Assembly (NCBI RefSeq): GCF_009709555.1
Contig: NZ_WJBG01000253.1
Location: 1 to 64,000, forward strand
DNA: 64,000 nucleotides
Reading direction: 5' to 3'
DNA from: Streptomyces blattellae
Lineage (GTDB): Bacteria > Actinomycetota > Actinomycetes > Streptomycetales > Streptomycetaceae
A program made the position numbers and the translations under genes. The notes under the pieces were generated by a model that worked only from the letters and a program-made list of their open reading frames with translations, did not search any database and had not been told where the DNA came from. Positions 31,872 through 41,390 of this stretch are shown piece after piece; positions within the stretch are counted from its first letter, which is position 1, and each line of letters opens with the position of its first letter.

Positions 31872-32837
31872 ATGCTGAAGAACGTGGCCGTCGCGATGCT
31901 CGACGGCGTTCATCCCTTCGAACTCGGTGTGGTCTGTGAGGTCTTCGGCCTCGACCGCAGCGACGAGGGGCTGCCGGTGTACGACTTCGCGGTCGTCTCG
32001 GCGGAGGGCCCCGCGCTGCGTACCCATGTCCCCGGGTTCACGGTCTCCACGCCCTACGGCCTCGAACGGCTCGATGAGGCCGACCTGATCGCCGTACCGG
32101 CGGGCAGCGACTACATCGGCCGGGACTATCCGGACGCGCTGCTGGACGCCCTGGCCAGGGCCACGGACCGGGGGGCCCGGGTGCTCAGCGTCTGCTCCGG
32201 CGTCTTCGTCCTCGGTGCGGCCGGCCTGCTCGACGGGCGGCGGTGCGCGGTGCACTGGCGGCAGGCGGACCAACTGGCCCGGCGCTTCCCGCGCGCGATC
32301 ATCGAGCCCGATGTGCTGTACGTGGACGAGGACCCGGTGATCACCTCGGCGGGCACGGCCGCCGGCATCGACGCCTGTCTGCACATCGTGCGCAAGGACC
32401 AGGGGCCGCAGGTCGCCAACGCCATCGCCCGGCGCATGGTCGTACCGCCGCACCGGGACGGCGGACAGGCCCAGTTCATCGAGCGGCCGCTGCCCCGGTC
32501 GCAGTGCGACACCGTCGGTGGGGTGCTGGTCTGGATGGAGGAGCACCTCGACGAGGAGGTCACCGTGGAGCAGCTGGCCGCGCGGGCGCACATGTCGCCG
32601 CGCACCTTCGCCCGCCGCTTCCAGCAGGAGACCGGTACGACTCCCTACCGCTGGATCCTGCGGCAACGCGTGCTGCTGGCCCAGCGGCTGCTGGAGGCGA
32701 CGGACGAGACGGTGGACGCGATCGCGGCCCGAACCGGGTTCGGTACCGCGGCCGCGCTGCGCCATCAGTTCGTACGGTCGATCGGGACGACCCCGCAGGC
32801 CTACCGGCGCACCTTCCGGGGCCCCGAAGCGGCCTGA
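31872..32837 (+). CDS. nrdS: AraC/GlxA-family regulator NrdS
   Basis: This 321-residue regulator has an N-terminal DJ-1/PfpI (class I amidotransferase-like) domain (VSVCSGVFVLGAAGLLDGRR, with the Cys nucleophile-elbow position) and a C-terminal double HTH of the AraC type (LAARAHMSPRTFARRFQQETG, VDAIAARTGFGTAAALRHQFV). In S. coelicolor the third gene of the nrdABS operon encodes an AraC-like protein at this place. Here about 218 bases separate it from nrdB, room enough for its own promoter. Targets are unknown. Confidence 0.85.
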   Translation: MLKNVAVAMLDGVHPFELGVVCEVFGLDRSDEGLPVYDFAVVSAEGPALRTHVPGFTVSTPYGLERLDEADLIAVPAGSDYIGRDYPDALLDALARATDRGARVLSVCSGVFVLGAAGLLDGRRCAVHWRQADQLARRFPRAIIEPDVLYVDEDPVITSAGTAAGIDACLHIVRKDQGPQVANAIARRMVVPPHRDGGQAQFIERPLPRSQCDTVGGVLVWMEEHLDEEVTVEQLAARAHMSPRTFARRFQQETGTTPYRWILRQRVLLAQRLLEATDETVDAIAARTGFGTAAALRHQFVRSIGTTPQAYRRTFRGPEAA

Positions 32838-32841
32838 CGCG

Positions 32842-34218
32842 TCACCTCGGTACGGGCCTCAGCAGCAGTCGGTACGGGTGCAGCGTGACACCCACCCGGG
32901 TGCCGTCATTGGAGCCGGGCACCTGCTCGAAGCGGTACTTGGTGGCCAGTGCCGCCGTGATCAGCGTCAGCTGGGCCATCGAGAAGTGGTCGCTGGGGCA
33001 CTTGCGGTTGCCCACGCTGAAGGGCCTCATCGCGTATTTCGGCACCTCCTCGGCCCGCTCGGGCAGCCAGCGGTCCGGGTCGAACTCCAGGCTGTGTCCG
33101 TAGGACAGCGGATCGCGCTGGATCGCGTACGGGCTGTACACGATGTCGGCCCCGGCCGGAATGCGGTAGCCACCGAGTTCCGTGTCGGTCACCGCCCGTC
33201 GCGTCAATATCCATACGGCGGGGTGCAAGCGCATGGTTTCGACGACGACATTGTGGGTGTGCCTGAGCTTACGGACGTCGTCGAATGCGACGGGCCGGCC
33301 GCCGGTCACGGATTCGACCTCAGCCTTCACCTTGTCCGCGTGTTCGGGGTGTTCCGCGAGCATGTGCAGCAGAGACATGACCGTGGAGGCCACCGTTTCG
33401 CTGCCGGGGGTGAGTATCGCGACGACCTGGTCGTGGATCTCCTGTTCCCCGATGGGGTCGCCATTGTCGTCCTTCGCTTCCAGCAAGGCCGTCAGCAAAT
33501 CGTCCGGCTTTTGACCGGATGCCCGGCGTTCGGCGACGATCTCGTCGACCACGAGATGCAGATCGGCCAGCGCCCGGTTGAATTTGCGGTTCGGCGGGAG
33601 AGGCAGCCGGTAGAGCGGTCCGAGCGGAACGACCATCCTCCGGTACATACCCCGGAAGACGGTGGCGAGCGCGGCGCACAGCCGCTCCGCCCGCTCGTCC
33701 ATGTAGTCGCCGCGCAGCAGACAGCGGGCGGCGATCCGCACCGCGACCCGGAAGGACTCGGAGGTGCAGTCGATGGTCTCGCCGGGCTGCCAGCGCTCGG
33801 TCAGCGCATGCGCCTCCTCCTCCATGACCGGCCCGTACCCCGGGGTGGCGTCGAGCCGGAAGGCGGGCTGGATGGTGCGCCGCTGACGCCGGTGGCGCGG
33901 GCCGTTCGCGGTGGCCACGCCCTCCTTGCCGAGCAGGCCTTCGAGCGACTCCCACAGCGGGCCGCCGATCTTGAAGTCGGTGCTCAGTGCCAGCGCCCCG
34001 GTGAGGTCCGGGGTGGTGACGGCGTACACCGTCTTCGGTCCGAGCTTCAGCCGGACGATGTCGCCGTGCTCGCGCAGCCGGGCCATGAAGGCCAGCGGGT
34101 CGCGGACCAGCTTGAGGCCATGGCCGAGGCCGGGGACCCCACCGCCCGCGAGGGGCGGTTCACACAGCTGTGCTGCCTCGTGTCCCGGGGCTTCGGGTTT
34201 CACGGACTCGACGGTCAT
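32842..34218 (-). CDS. cyp170A1: cytochrome P450 CYP170A1-like (albaflavenone synthase)
   Basis: Oxidises epi-isozizaene through albaflavenols to albaflavenone. The 458-residue P450 shows the I-helix ILTPGSETVAS, the ExxR in VVETMRLHP and the heme loop FSVGNRKCPSD with the Cys ligand. DDNGD near residue 250 equals the DDxxD-type motif to which a second, terpene synthase activity of S. coelicolor CYP170A1 was assigned. It overlaps the upstream cyclase by 4 bases (ATGA), forming a two-gene unit. Confidence 0.93.
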   Translation of the reverse strand: MTVESVKPEAPGHEAAQLCEPPLAGGGVPGLGHGLKLVRDPLAFMARLREHGDIVRLKLGPKTVYAVTTPDLTGALALSTDFKIGGPLWESLEGLLGKEGVATANGPRHRRQRRTIQPAFRLDATPGYGPVMEEEAHALTERWQPGETIDCTSESFRVAVRIAARCLLRGDYMDERAERLCAALATVFRGMYRRMVVPLGPLYRLPLPPNRKFNRALADLHLVVDEIVAERRASGQKPDDLLTALLEAKDDNGDPIGEQEIHDQVVAILTPGSETVASTVMSLLHMLAEHPEHADKVKAEVESVTGGRPVAFDDVRKLRHTHNVVVETMRLHPAVWILTRRAVTDTELGGYRIPAGADIVYSPYAIQRDPLSYGHSLEFDPDRWLPERAEEVPKYAMRPFSVGNRKCPSDHFSMAQLTLITAALATKYRFEQVPGSNDGTRVGVTLHPYRLLLRPVPR

Positions 34219-35300
34219 TTCTCACCTGCCGCTTCGTTGTTGACGTACGGGGGCGTGGACCGGTCGTCCCAGGAGTCGACCATGTACCGGCCGGACTCGT
34301 GGTGGAACCAATAGACCGTGCTGAACCAGTTCCGCATATTGCCGACACAGGCCCGCGCGGCAGCGCTCAATTCCTTTCCCCGCACCGTGCCGTCGTCGAG
34401 CCCGTCGGCGAGGCGCAGGGCCTTCTTTTCGATGACCAGGAATTCCGTGATGCATCCCTCGACGCGCCGCCGAATCTCCCTGATCGCCGCTTCCAGCGTC
34501 ATTCCCTCATGCTTGATGAGACTGATTCCGAGATTGTGCACCTCATCGCCCGCGATTTCCTTGGGCAGCGAACAGAGGTCGTTGTACCAGGCGGCGAATT
34601 CCTGGCTCAGCAGGGCCGCCCGGCGGTATACCGGGTGTTTCCGTACGGCGTCCGGGAGTTCCCGTCCCGCGCTCGGTTCCAGCAGGTCCGTCCAGATCCA
34701 GTGCGCGAACGTGAGGCGGCGTAGCGCGAGATATTCCTCGATCGTCGGGACGACTCCCTCGGTACGGTTGCGGAACTCCCGGTCGTACGCCTCGATCACG
34801 GCGTGGAAGTGCCGGGCGAACCGCGCGTTCCAGGTCTCGGGCAGGAACGAGTACAGCCGCACCATGCTGTCCGCGAACCCCGCGACCAGGGGATCCTCGT
34901 GGTGCAGATGGTTCGTGGGGGAGTCGAGGGCCCTATGCAACCGGAACCTCAGCCGCCGCCAGGCGGCGGGCCGGCCGTGCACGATGTCGCGGTCGTGCCG
35001 GTCGTCCCAGACGAAGAACCACGCGCTGTAGTCCCCAATCGCCTGGAGGACGTCGTCGGGCGCACCAATGTAGTAGCCCGCCATGAGGTCCGTGTAGCAC
35101 AAGCCGTCGGCATATTCCGCCACCTTGTCCGCAGGCATGAGCCGTTTTTCCTGCAGCCAGATGCGGGTCTTCTCCTGGAGCCGGGGCCAATACGGATGGA
35201 GTTGCCTGGGAAACGCCGCCTCGATCACCGGTAGAGAGAGCGAGGGTGGGACCGCGATCGCCGCCGGTGTCGATGTGGTGCTGTGCGAGAAAGCATGCAC
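34215..35300 (-). CDS. cyc1: epi-isozizaene synthase (sesquiterpene cyclase)
   Basis: Cyclises farnesyl diphosphate to epi-isozizaene, precursor of the antibiotic albaflavenone. The 361 residues equal the S. coelicolor SCO5222 length I recall and match it closely: WFFVWDDRHDRDIVHG holds the aspartate-rich Mg site (DDRHD) and WYNDLCSLPKEIAGDEVHN the NSE/DTE-type site; RY and DDRSTPP occur near the C-terminus. GTG 35300 follows GAGAGGGG. Upstream in-frame codons to 35378 are not conserved in character. It is co-translated with the P450. Confidence 0.95.
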   Translation of the reverse strand: MHAFSHSTTSTPAAIAVPPSLSLPVIEAAFPRQLHPYWPRLQEKTRIWLQEKRLMPADKVAEYADGLCYTDLMAGYYIGAPDDVLQAIGDYSAWFFVWDDRHDRDIVHGRPAAWRRLRFRLHRALDSPTNHLHHEDPLVAGFADSMVRLYSFLPETWNARFARHFHAVIEAYDREFRNRTEGVVPTIEEYLALRRLTFAHWIWTDLLEPSAGRELPDAVRKHPVYRRAALLSQEFAAWYNDLCSLPKEIAGDEVHNLGISLIKHEGMTLEAAIREIRRRVEGCITEFLVIEKKALRLADGLDDGTVRGKELSAAARACVGNMRNWFSTVYWFHHESGRYMVDSWDDRSTPPYVNNEAAGEK

Positions 35301-35599
35301 GAACAAACCCCTCTCAGCCGCCAGTTGACACACGCCCCTCCCGCCGTGCCGGGCGTGCGCCGTTGCGTATCCCCGCACTTCTATTCAGCACCACAACTGA
35401 CCGGTCTGGGAACGCATTTGCTCCATTCACTACCCCATGGTGCCGAGAACGTCCCCTTGTGTGACTGAATATGAATCCTCGGGTGCACGTAAACGATCGG
35501 ACGTGCGACGCACATGCGAACGGCGCCTGGTCAGGAAGGGGTTCCTGACCAGGCGCCGTGCGGAAGGGAGTGGTGAGCCCTCAGTTGCCCCGGCCGACC

Positions 35600-36250
35600 T
35601 CAGTCGTTCGCGACCACGGGGTAGCGGGGCTCGTTCTCGGCCATCTGCCGCAGCGCCTCCTTGCGTTCGCGCTTGGAGAGCCGGTCGATGTAGAGGTAGC
35701 CGTACAGATGGTCCGTCTCGTGCTGCAGACAGCGGGCGAAGTAGCCCGTACCGCGCACCTTGACCGGGTTGCCCCGCTCGTCCTGACCGGTCACCTCGGC
35801 GTAGTCGGGCCGGGCGAGCGGTGCGTAGGCCGTCGGCACCGAGAGGCAGCCCTCACTGCCGTCGTCCAGCCGGCGCTGCTCGGCGGGCAGGTCGACCAGC
35901 TTCGGGTTGCAGACCACGCCCACGTGCCGCACGCCCTTGTCGTCCTGGCAGTCGTAGACGAAGACCTTCAGATCGACGCCGATCTGGTTGGCGGCCAGGC
36001 CCACGCCCTCGGCGGTGCGCTGCGAGGCGAACATGTCCGCGGCCAGCTGCCGGAGCTCCTCGCCGAACTCGGTGACGTCCTTGCACTCCTTGTGCAGCAC
36101 CGGATTCCCGACCACCGTGATCGGCCGCGAGGTGCCACGCTCGCGCCACGCCGTCTCCCGCTCCTCCGCGTCCTCGCTGTCGATGACGAAACCCTCGTCG
36201 TCCACTGGGAGCACGCCCACGTGCTGCTGATCGGTGTCCTGCTGCGCCAT
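35600..36250 (-). CDS. def: peptide deformylase
   Basis: Removes the N-formyl group from nascent proteins. The three family motifs are present: GVGLAANQIG, EGCLSVP and QHETDHLYG with the metal-binding His pair and catalytic Glu. The 216 residues include a divergent N-terminal extension of about 40 residues before SRPITVVGNPVLH. ATG 36250 gives MAQQDTDQ. It follows a TPR-protein gene by 74 bases on the same strand and may be co-transcribed. Confidence 0.94.
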   Translation of the reverse strand: MAQQDTDQQHVGVLPVDDEGFVIDSEDAEERETAWRERGTSRPITVVGNPVLHKECKDVTEFGEELRQLAADMFASQRTAEGVGLAANQIGVDLKVFVYDCQDDKGVRHVGVVCNPKLVDLPAEQRRLDDGSEGCLSVPTAYAPLARPDYAEVTGQDERGNPVKVRGTGYFARCLQHETDHLYGYLYIDRLSKRERKEALRQMAENEPRYPVVAND

Positions 36251-36324
36251 GACCGACGTATGCCTTTCCTGCAACCTTGAGAAATCTGCCAGTACAGCCT
36301 AAGGGTGTCTCCGGCGGGGGTGGC

Positions 36325-37305
36325 TCAGCAGACTTCTTCCAGGTCTCGCCAGTCCCGGGAATCCGGGCTGTCCGCGACCCACCCGTCCAGCAACCCCCGA
36401 ACCAGCGAAGCCGGCGCGGCCACCCCGCACTCCCGCTCCGGCACCCACAGCTGCCCGTCGGTGCGATGACCGAGCGGCCCGGGATGCCCCGGCTCACTGT
36501 GATCGTGCGGATCGAGATGCTCCCCGTCACCTTCGTCCGACGGCATCCGGGACTCCGAGCACATCCGGCACAGCAACCGCACCGAAGAGGACCAGTCCTC
36601 CGCCGCGAACCCGGCGTCCGCGGCCAGCTGCTCCAGCGCGTCCCGGTCGGCCTCGCCGGCCGCCTCCAGCAGCACCACCCACGTCGGCACCGGCGACGGC
36701 GCCCACAGCTCGATCTCGTCGAAGACGGGATAGGCGTGCCCCGCGACGGTGGTCCGCTCTCCGTGCGGGACCCCGTCGTGCAGCACGACCTCGCCCCAGC
36801 GCCGCCCCGACGACGGCAGCGGAATGGACAGCACCTCGATACGCGCGGGATCGAGCCGCCGCCCCCACACGACCTCGGCCTCGCCCTCCGGCGACAGCCG
36901 TACGGCCGCGCTGCCCAGGTCCATCCCGACGGGCTCCCCGGCGGCGCCGGGACCGCCGGGCACCCGCAGCCCGTAGGCCTGCCAGGCACGTCGGGCCAGG
37001 GGCCAGTCCTGCAACGCGGTGGCGGCGATGCCGACGTTCCACCAGTCAGGTGCGCCGGTCTCCCGGTCGAGCAGCGCGACGGCCCTGAGGCCCGCCGCCC
37101 GCGCCTGCTCCCAGTCGTGCCGGAACTTGTGCAGCAGGGCGAGGTTGAACCAGGACTCGGAGAGCCACGGCTCCAGATCGGCGGCCCGTGTCAGCAGCGC
37201 GCCCGCGTCCTCGTACCGACCGTCCCCGATCAGCGTGAACGCGCGGTCGGTGGCCTGCCGCCAAGAGGCGGAGGGCCGGTGCCGTCCCTTGCCGAAGATC
37301 CTCAC
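36325..37305 (-). CDS. tetratricopeptide-repeat protein, unknown function
   Basis: This 326-residue soluble protein has a basic N-terminus and about three TPR-like helical pairs in residues 15-120 (DGRYEDAGALLTRAADLEPWLSE, WFNLALLHKFRHDWEQARAAGLRAVALL, WWNVGIAATALQDWPLARRAW). A C-terminal part contains His/Asp-rich DPHDHSEPGHPGPLGH. The C-terminal domain is conserved in streptomycetes in my recollection but has no assigned role. It is located upstream of def. Confidence 0.75.
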   Translation of the reverse strand: MRIFGKGRHRPSASWRQATDRAFTLIGDGRYEDAGALLTRAADLEPWLSESWFNLALLHKFRHDWEQARAAGLRAVALLDRETGAPDWWNVGIAATALQDWPLARRAWQAYGLRVPGGPGAAGEPVGMDLGSAAVRLSPEGEAEVVWGRRLDPARIEVLSIPLPSSGRRWGEVVLHDGVPHGERTTVAGHAYPVFDEIELWAPSPVPTWVVLLEAAGEADRDALEQLAADAGFAAEDWSSSVRLLCRMCSESRMPSDEGDGEHLDPHDHSEPGHPGPLGHRTDGQLWVPERECGVAAPASLVRGLLDGWVADSPDSRDWRDLEEVC

Positions 37306-37407
37306 GATTCCCGCCTGCCAGTTCCGTGGAGTGGGCTGGCTGTGCCTTTCGCGCCCCCGGACATCCTCTCCTGCGCATCAAACCACGTACGGCTGGAGGG
37401 GCGCTCA

Positions 37408-38736
37408 TTACCCATGGGTTACCCAGCCCCGCGCAGGGTCAGACAGCCCCGCCCGTCGCCCGCCACCACCCTGCCGACGGCTACCCGGGAGCCGGACCCC
37501 CATCGCGCCGCCGCCCTGGTTCCACAGCACGCGGGCCAGCGACTCGACCACCTCGGACGCGTACTCCCCGGCGGTCGCGAGCCGCAGCTCCTCCAGGGCC
37601 CGCAGCGGCCCGCCGGGACCGGCGTCCCGCGCCTTCTCCTCGTACGCGTTCACCGCCCGTACGATCCGCGCGGCCACGGGCTGCTCCCCGCAGGGGTCGG
37701 CCTGCCGTTCCACGACCGTCGCGACCTGGGGGCTCACCCCGGTCTGCCGTACGACGGCCCCGCCGAGCAGCGCGATCCGCCGCTGCTCTGCGGCCGGGAG
37801 CGCGGCGGTGGCTCCCGCCGGGACGGGGTCGACGAGGCTGAGCTGACCGATGTCGTGCATGAGTGCCGCGTACTCCAGGACGGTGAGGTCGGGCCCGGAC
37901 AGACCCATGTCGCGCCCGACCGCCTCACTGAGCGCGGCCACCCGGCGGGCGTGCCCCGCGGGGGTGTACCCGGCGATCTCGGTGGCGCGGGCGAGGGAGG
38001 CGATGGTCTGCCGGTAGGTGGTACGGACAGCGGCGTACCGCCGGAAGGACAGCTGGGTGAGCAGCAGCGGCAGCGAGAACACGGGCAGCGCCCACAGCCC
38101 CACGACGGCCACCGCGAGCGCCATCACCGCCCCGGTCGCGCCGACCGCGGACCCGATCCCGAGCATGCCCCGCAGCTCGTCGCGCAGCAGCGGTCCGAAG
38201 GGCCACCCGGTGCGGGAGTGCGAGAGGGCCGCGGCGAGCACGGCGTCGCACAGCGCGGTGAGCGCGAGCAGCGCGACGAGCAGCAGGGCGTACGCGGGAC
38301 CGGCGCCCTTGCCGAACGGGCCCTGGCTGTAGAGGGGTTGGAAGCAGAAGGCGGCGAACGCGACGGTCAGCACGCGCCGGGCCAGATGATCGGCCGTCGG
38401 CCCCTGCCCCCGCGCGATGTGCGGCACGCTCCCGACGAGCGAGGCGGCGAGCACGACGGTGACGACCTGCGGGACGCCGTGCCCCGTGGCCCGCCCCGCG
38501 TCCTCCCCGAGCAGCGCGTACGCGAGCGCCCCCGCCGCCCCGAGCGGCGCGGACTCCCTGACCTCGGCCCCGTTCCACCGGGCGAGTTCACCGAGGGCGA
38601 CGAGGACGGCGAAGGCGAGGGCCACGCAACGGTCGTCGAGGCCGGTCCAGAGGGTGTGGGCGAGGGACGCGGCGGCGAGACAGACCGCGCAGGCGTGAAT
38701 GAGGATCACCAGCGGCCGACGGCGTACGAACGTCAT
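37408..38736 (-). CDS. membrane HD-domain protein with degenerate HD-GYP motif
   Basis: This 442-residue protein has six or more hydrophobic helices in residues 1-230 and then a cytosolic HD domain (ARRVAALSEAVGRDMGLS, YAALMHDIGQLSLVDP). The HD pair is present, but the downstream segment where HD-GYP enzymes have HHERxDGxGYP reads ERQADPCGEQPVAARIV, so the GYP signature is lost. ATG 38736 overlaps the stop of the upstream HD-GYP gene by 4 bases. The pair probably acts as a complex in which this member is regulatory or has altered specificity. Confidence 0.8.
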   Translation of the reverse strand: MTFVRRRPLVILIHACAVCLAAASLAHTLWTGLDDRCVALAFAVLVALGELARWNGAEVRESAPLGAAGALAYALLGEDAGRATGHGVPQVVTVVLAASLVGSVPHIARGQGPTADHLARRVLTVAFAAFCFQPLYSQGPFGKGAGPAYALLLVALLALTALCDAVLAAALSHSRTGWPFGPLLRDELRGMLGIGSAVGATGAVMALAVAVVGLWALPVFSLPLLLTQLSFRRYAAVRTTYRQTIASLARATEIAGYTPAGHARRVAALSEAVGRDMGLSGPDLTVLEYAALMHDIGQLSLVDPVPAGATAALPAAEQRRIALLGGAVVRQTGVSPQVATVVERQADPCGEQPVAARIVRAVNAYEEKARDAGPGGPLRALEELRLATAGEYASEVVESLARVLWNQGGGAMGVRLPGSRRQGGGGRRAGLSDPARGWVTHG

Positions 38737-40031
38737 GGCTGGGCTCCCAGGCGGGTGTCGGCGGGTGGGGTGGCACGCGGTTCCTCGCCCGCGGTGACGG
38801 CCGGGTGCCAGCCGTGTCTGCCGAGTGCCTGGACCAGCGCCGCGACCATCCGGGGATCGAACTGCGCTCCGGCACACCGCCGCAGCTCCTCCAGCGCGAC
38901 CGCGACCGGCCTGGCCCGCCGGTAGGAGCGCGTGGACGTCATCGCGTCGAAGGCGTCGGCGACGGCCACCACCCGCGCGCACTCCGGGATCTGGGTGCCC
39001 ACCAGCCCGTACGGATACCCGCTCCCGTCCAGCCGCTCGTGGTGGTGCAGTACCGCCGCGCGCGCCTCGCCCAGGAAGGCGATCCCGCGCACCATCTCGT
39101 GCCCGTACTCCGGATGCAGCTCGATGACCCGTCGCTCCTCGGGGGTCAGCGGCCCGTCCTTGCGCAGCAGCCGCGTCGGTACGCCCAGCTTCCCCACGTC
39201 GTGCAGGATTCCGGCGAACCGCAGGACTTCGACGCGTTCGTCGTCCATGCCCAGCTCGCGCGCGATCATCGTGGACGCCTGCCCGACCCGCTCGCTGTGC
39301 CCGCGCGTGTATCCGTCCTTGATGTCGACGGCCTGCACCAGCGCCCGGATGGTCGCCTGGTGCGCCGCCCGCTCCCGGTGGTACTGCGCGAACACCCAGG
39401 CCGACACGCACATCGGCAGCAGCACCAGCAGCGCGGCGAACGGCCCGTACGGGCTGCGCCACAGGACGGCCATCATCAGCCCGGCGAGCCCGTGGACGCC
39501 GATCGGCGCAAGGGACCGTAGGAACAGACCCCGCCAGGCCCGCCGTACCGGAACTGTCTCGGCGAGGGCCAGAATCCCGCCGTCCAGCACGCTGAGCACC
39601 AGGCAGAACGCGAGCACCGCGGCCAGGGCGGGCAGCAGGGCGTACGGGAAGTCAGGGGTCACGACCGCGTCCCGGCCGCCCAGCGCCCAGTGGACGCGGG
39701 CCGCCGCCCATACGGCGACGACGAGTTCGGCCGCCCGCCAGATCCGCCGCGTCGCCCGGGACCGCCCGGCGACGGGAGACAGCAGCGCTCCGGGCAGGGC
39801 GACCAGCGCGGCGGCGGGCGGCGGCAGCAGGAAGGCCCCGGCGAGCAGGACCGGATAGAAGGTGCCGAGGGGCCGCCACCGGCTGATCTGCTGGCATCCG
39901 GCGTAGAGCGCGGCGAGCGGCGCCACCGCCCACCAGGGCGTGTGCACGGAAGGCAGCGGGAGGAGGCAGAGCAGCGCGCCGAGGGCGACGCAGGCGACGT
40001 ACGCGCGTGCCCGCGCTGGTATCGCCTCCAT
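38733..40031 (-). CDS. membrane HD-GYP domain protein (putative cyclic dinucleotide phosphodiesterase)
   Basis: This 432-residue protein has an N-terminal membrane region of about seven helices (residues 10-220) and a C-terminal HD-GYP domain: GYTRGHSERVG, FAGILHDVGKLGVP, HHHERLDGSGYPYGL and ADAFDAMTSTRSYR. Intact metal ligands and GYP suggest activity, classically hydrolysis of cyclic di-GMP. It is coupled to the degenerate HD gene downstream. Signal sensed by the membrane part is unknown. Confidence 0.88.
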   Translation of the reverse strand: MEAIPARARAYVACVALGALLCLLPLPSVHTPWWAVAPLAALYAGCQQISRWRPLGTFYPVLLAGAFLLPPPAAALVALPGALLSPVAGRSRATRRIWRAAELVVAVWAAARVHWALGGRDAVVTPDFPYALLPALAAVLAFCLVLSVLDGGILALAETVPVRRAWRGLFLRSLAPIGVHGLAGLMMAVLWRSPYGPFAALLVLLPMCVSAWVFAQYHRERAAHQATIRALVQAVDIKDGYTRGHSERVGQASTMIARELGMDDERVEVLRFAGILHDVGKLGVPTRLLRKDGPLTPEERRVIELHPEYGHEMVRGIAFLGEARAAVLHHHERLDGSGYPYGLVGTQIPECARVVAVADAFDAMTSTRSYRRARPVAVALEELRRCAGAQFDPRMVAALVQALGRHGWHPAVTAGEEPRATPPADTRLGAQP

Positions 40032-40153
40032 GATGTCCCTCCCCGACCGTGCCCGTACCGGCTCAGGAGCCTAGGGCGGCGGGTGGGACGGCCGCGGGTC
40101 GATGACCCGCGGTTAGCACGTTCGAGTGATGGCAGCCCGCTTCAGGGTTCCTG

Positions 40154-40456
40154 TCAGGATTCCTGGGGGGTCGCCGTCACGTCATGGTCCGGGACGGCCT
40201 GCCCGGAGCGGATCAGGTCGATCCGCCCGAGGACCTTGGCGCGCAGGTCGGTGGGTACGTCGTCGTGACCGCAGCACCGCTTGACGAGCTTCTTCACCGC
40301 TTCTTCGAGCCCGTACTTCTCCAGGCACGGCGAGCACTCCTGGAAGTGCTGCTTGAACTTGGCGCGGTCGACGTCCGGCATCTCACTGTCGAGGAACTCG
40401 TAGAGATGGTCGAGGACTTCACGGCAGTCCGTCTCGTGCGGGTCTCCGCAGCTCAT
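40154..40456 (-). CDS. rsrA: zinc-binding redox-sensitive anti-sigma factor RsrA
   Basis: This 100-residue ZAS protein binds SigR when reduced and releases it when thiol oxidation forms a disulfide. The HxxxCxxC signature is HFQECSPC, with Cys11 (TDCREV) as the third redox-active cysteine; extra cysteines are at Cys3 and in RCCGHD. It overlaps the sigR stop by 4 bases (ATGA), ensuring stoichiometric synthesis. Confidence 0.95.
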
Positions 40457-41136
40457 GAGCCCGAGCCTTTCGCTTCGTTCGACTCTCCGGCGCCGGCCGG
40501 GACCAGCCCGCGCTCACGGGCGTAGTCCTCAAGCATGCCGCGCAGTTGACGGCGGCCACGGTGCAGCCGGGACATCACCGTACCGATGGGTGTCCCCATG
40601 ATGTCCGCGATCTCTTTGTACGCAAAGCCCTCTACGTCCGCCAGATAGACGGCGATACGGAACTCCTCGGGGATCGCCTGCAACGCTTCCTTCACGTCCG
40701 AGTCGGGCAGGTGGTCGAGCGCCTGCGACTCCGCGGAGCGCAGACCCGTCGACATGTGCGACTCGGCGCGGGCGAGCTGCCAGTCCTCGATCTCCTCGGC
40801 CGCGGAGCGCTGGGGTTCGCGCTGCTTCTTGCGGTACGAGTTGATGAACGTGTTGGTCAGGATCCGGTAGAGCCACGCCTTGAGGTTGGTGCCCTCACGG
40901 AACTGGTGGAAGGACGCGTACGCCTTGGCATACGTCTCCTGCACCAGATCCTCGGCGTCGGCAGGGTTGCGCGTCATGCGCAGCGCGGCCGAATACATCT
41001 GGTCGAGGAATTCGAGCGCGTCCCGCTCGAAGCGCGCGCTGCGCTCCGCGGTGGACTCCGCGCCCATGCCCTGGCCCTCGGGCTGCTCCGCCTGGCCGTC
41101 GTCGGTCCCTGCGTCGATCCCAGTGACCGGACCCAC
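40453..41136 (-). CDS. sigR: thiol-oxidative stress ECF sigma factor SigR
   Basis: This ECF sigma factor controls thioredoxin, mycothiol and other thiol-stress genes. Region 2 ([31 protein letters not shown]) and region 4 ([37 protein letters not shown]) are intact. GTG 41136 gives 227 residues, the length of stable S. coelicolor SigR, with GAGGAG immediately upstream. The frame stays open to ATG 41301, giving exactly 55 extra residues, as in the inducible unstable form sigma-R'. A sigma-R promoter precedes that long start. Confidence 0.95.
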
Positions 41137-41360
41137 CTCCTCAAGATTCCGGGCAGCACCGATACCGGTGTCACCAGACTCGGAGGATAGACGACGACCC
41201 GTCCCCGCCGCCCCTCGAACAGGGGTGGTCTTCGCCGCACGCAGCACCGTCCAGTCCAGGTCGTTGCGGCTGCTGCGGCTGGGGCATACCGTCGAACCCA
41301 TGCGGCGGACTTCCTCTCCTGCGACGTCGTTGCTGGTGTCTCAGCACTTCTGTCCCGCTC

Positions 41361-41387
41361 AACAGTGGTCCGTGGCTCAACATTCCC
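41361..41387 (-). promoter_or_regulatory. sigma-R-dependent promoter of sigR (autoregulation)
   Basis: On the minus strand GGGAAT (41387-41382), an exact 18-base spacer and GTT (41363-41361) match the sigma-R consensus GGAAT-N18-GTT. Transcripts would start near 41354 and include ATG 41301, the long sigma-R' start. Confidence 0.88.
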
Positions 41388-41390
41388 GAG

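Noticed and set aside
36277..38925. 882-codon plus-strand frame
   Set aside because: Antisense to the TPR and HD-domain genes, low-complexity Arg/Gly/Pro translation and no domain.
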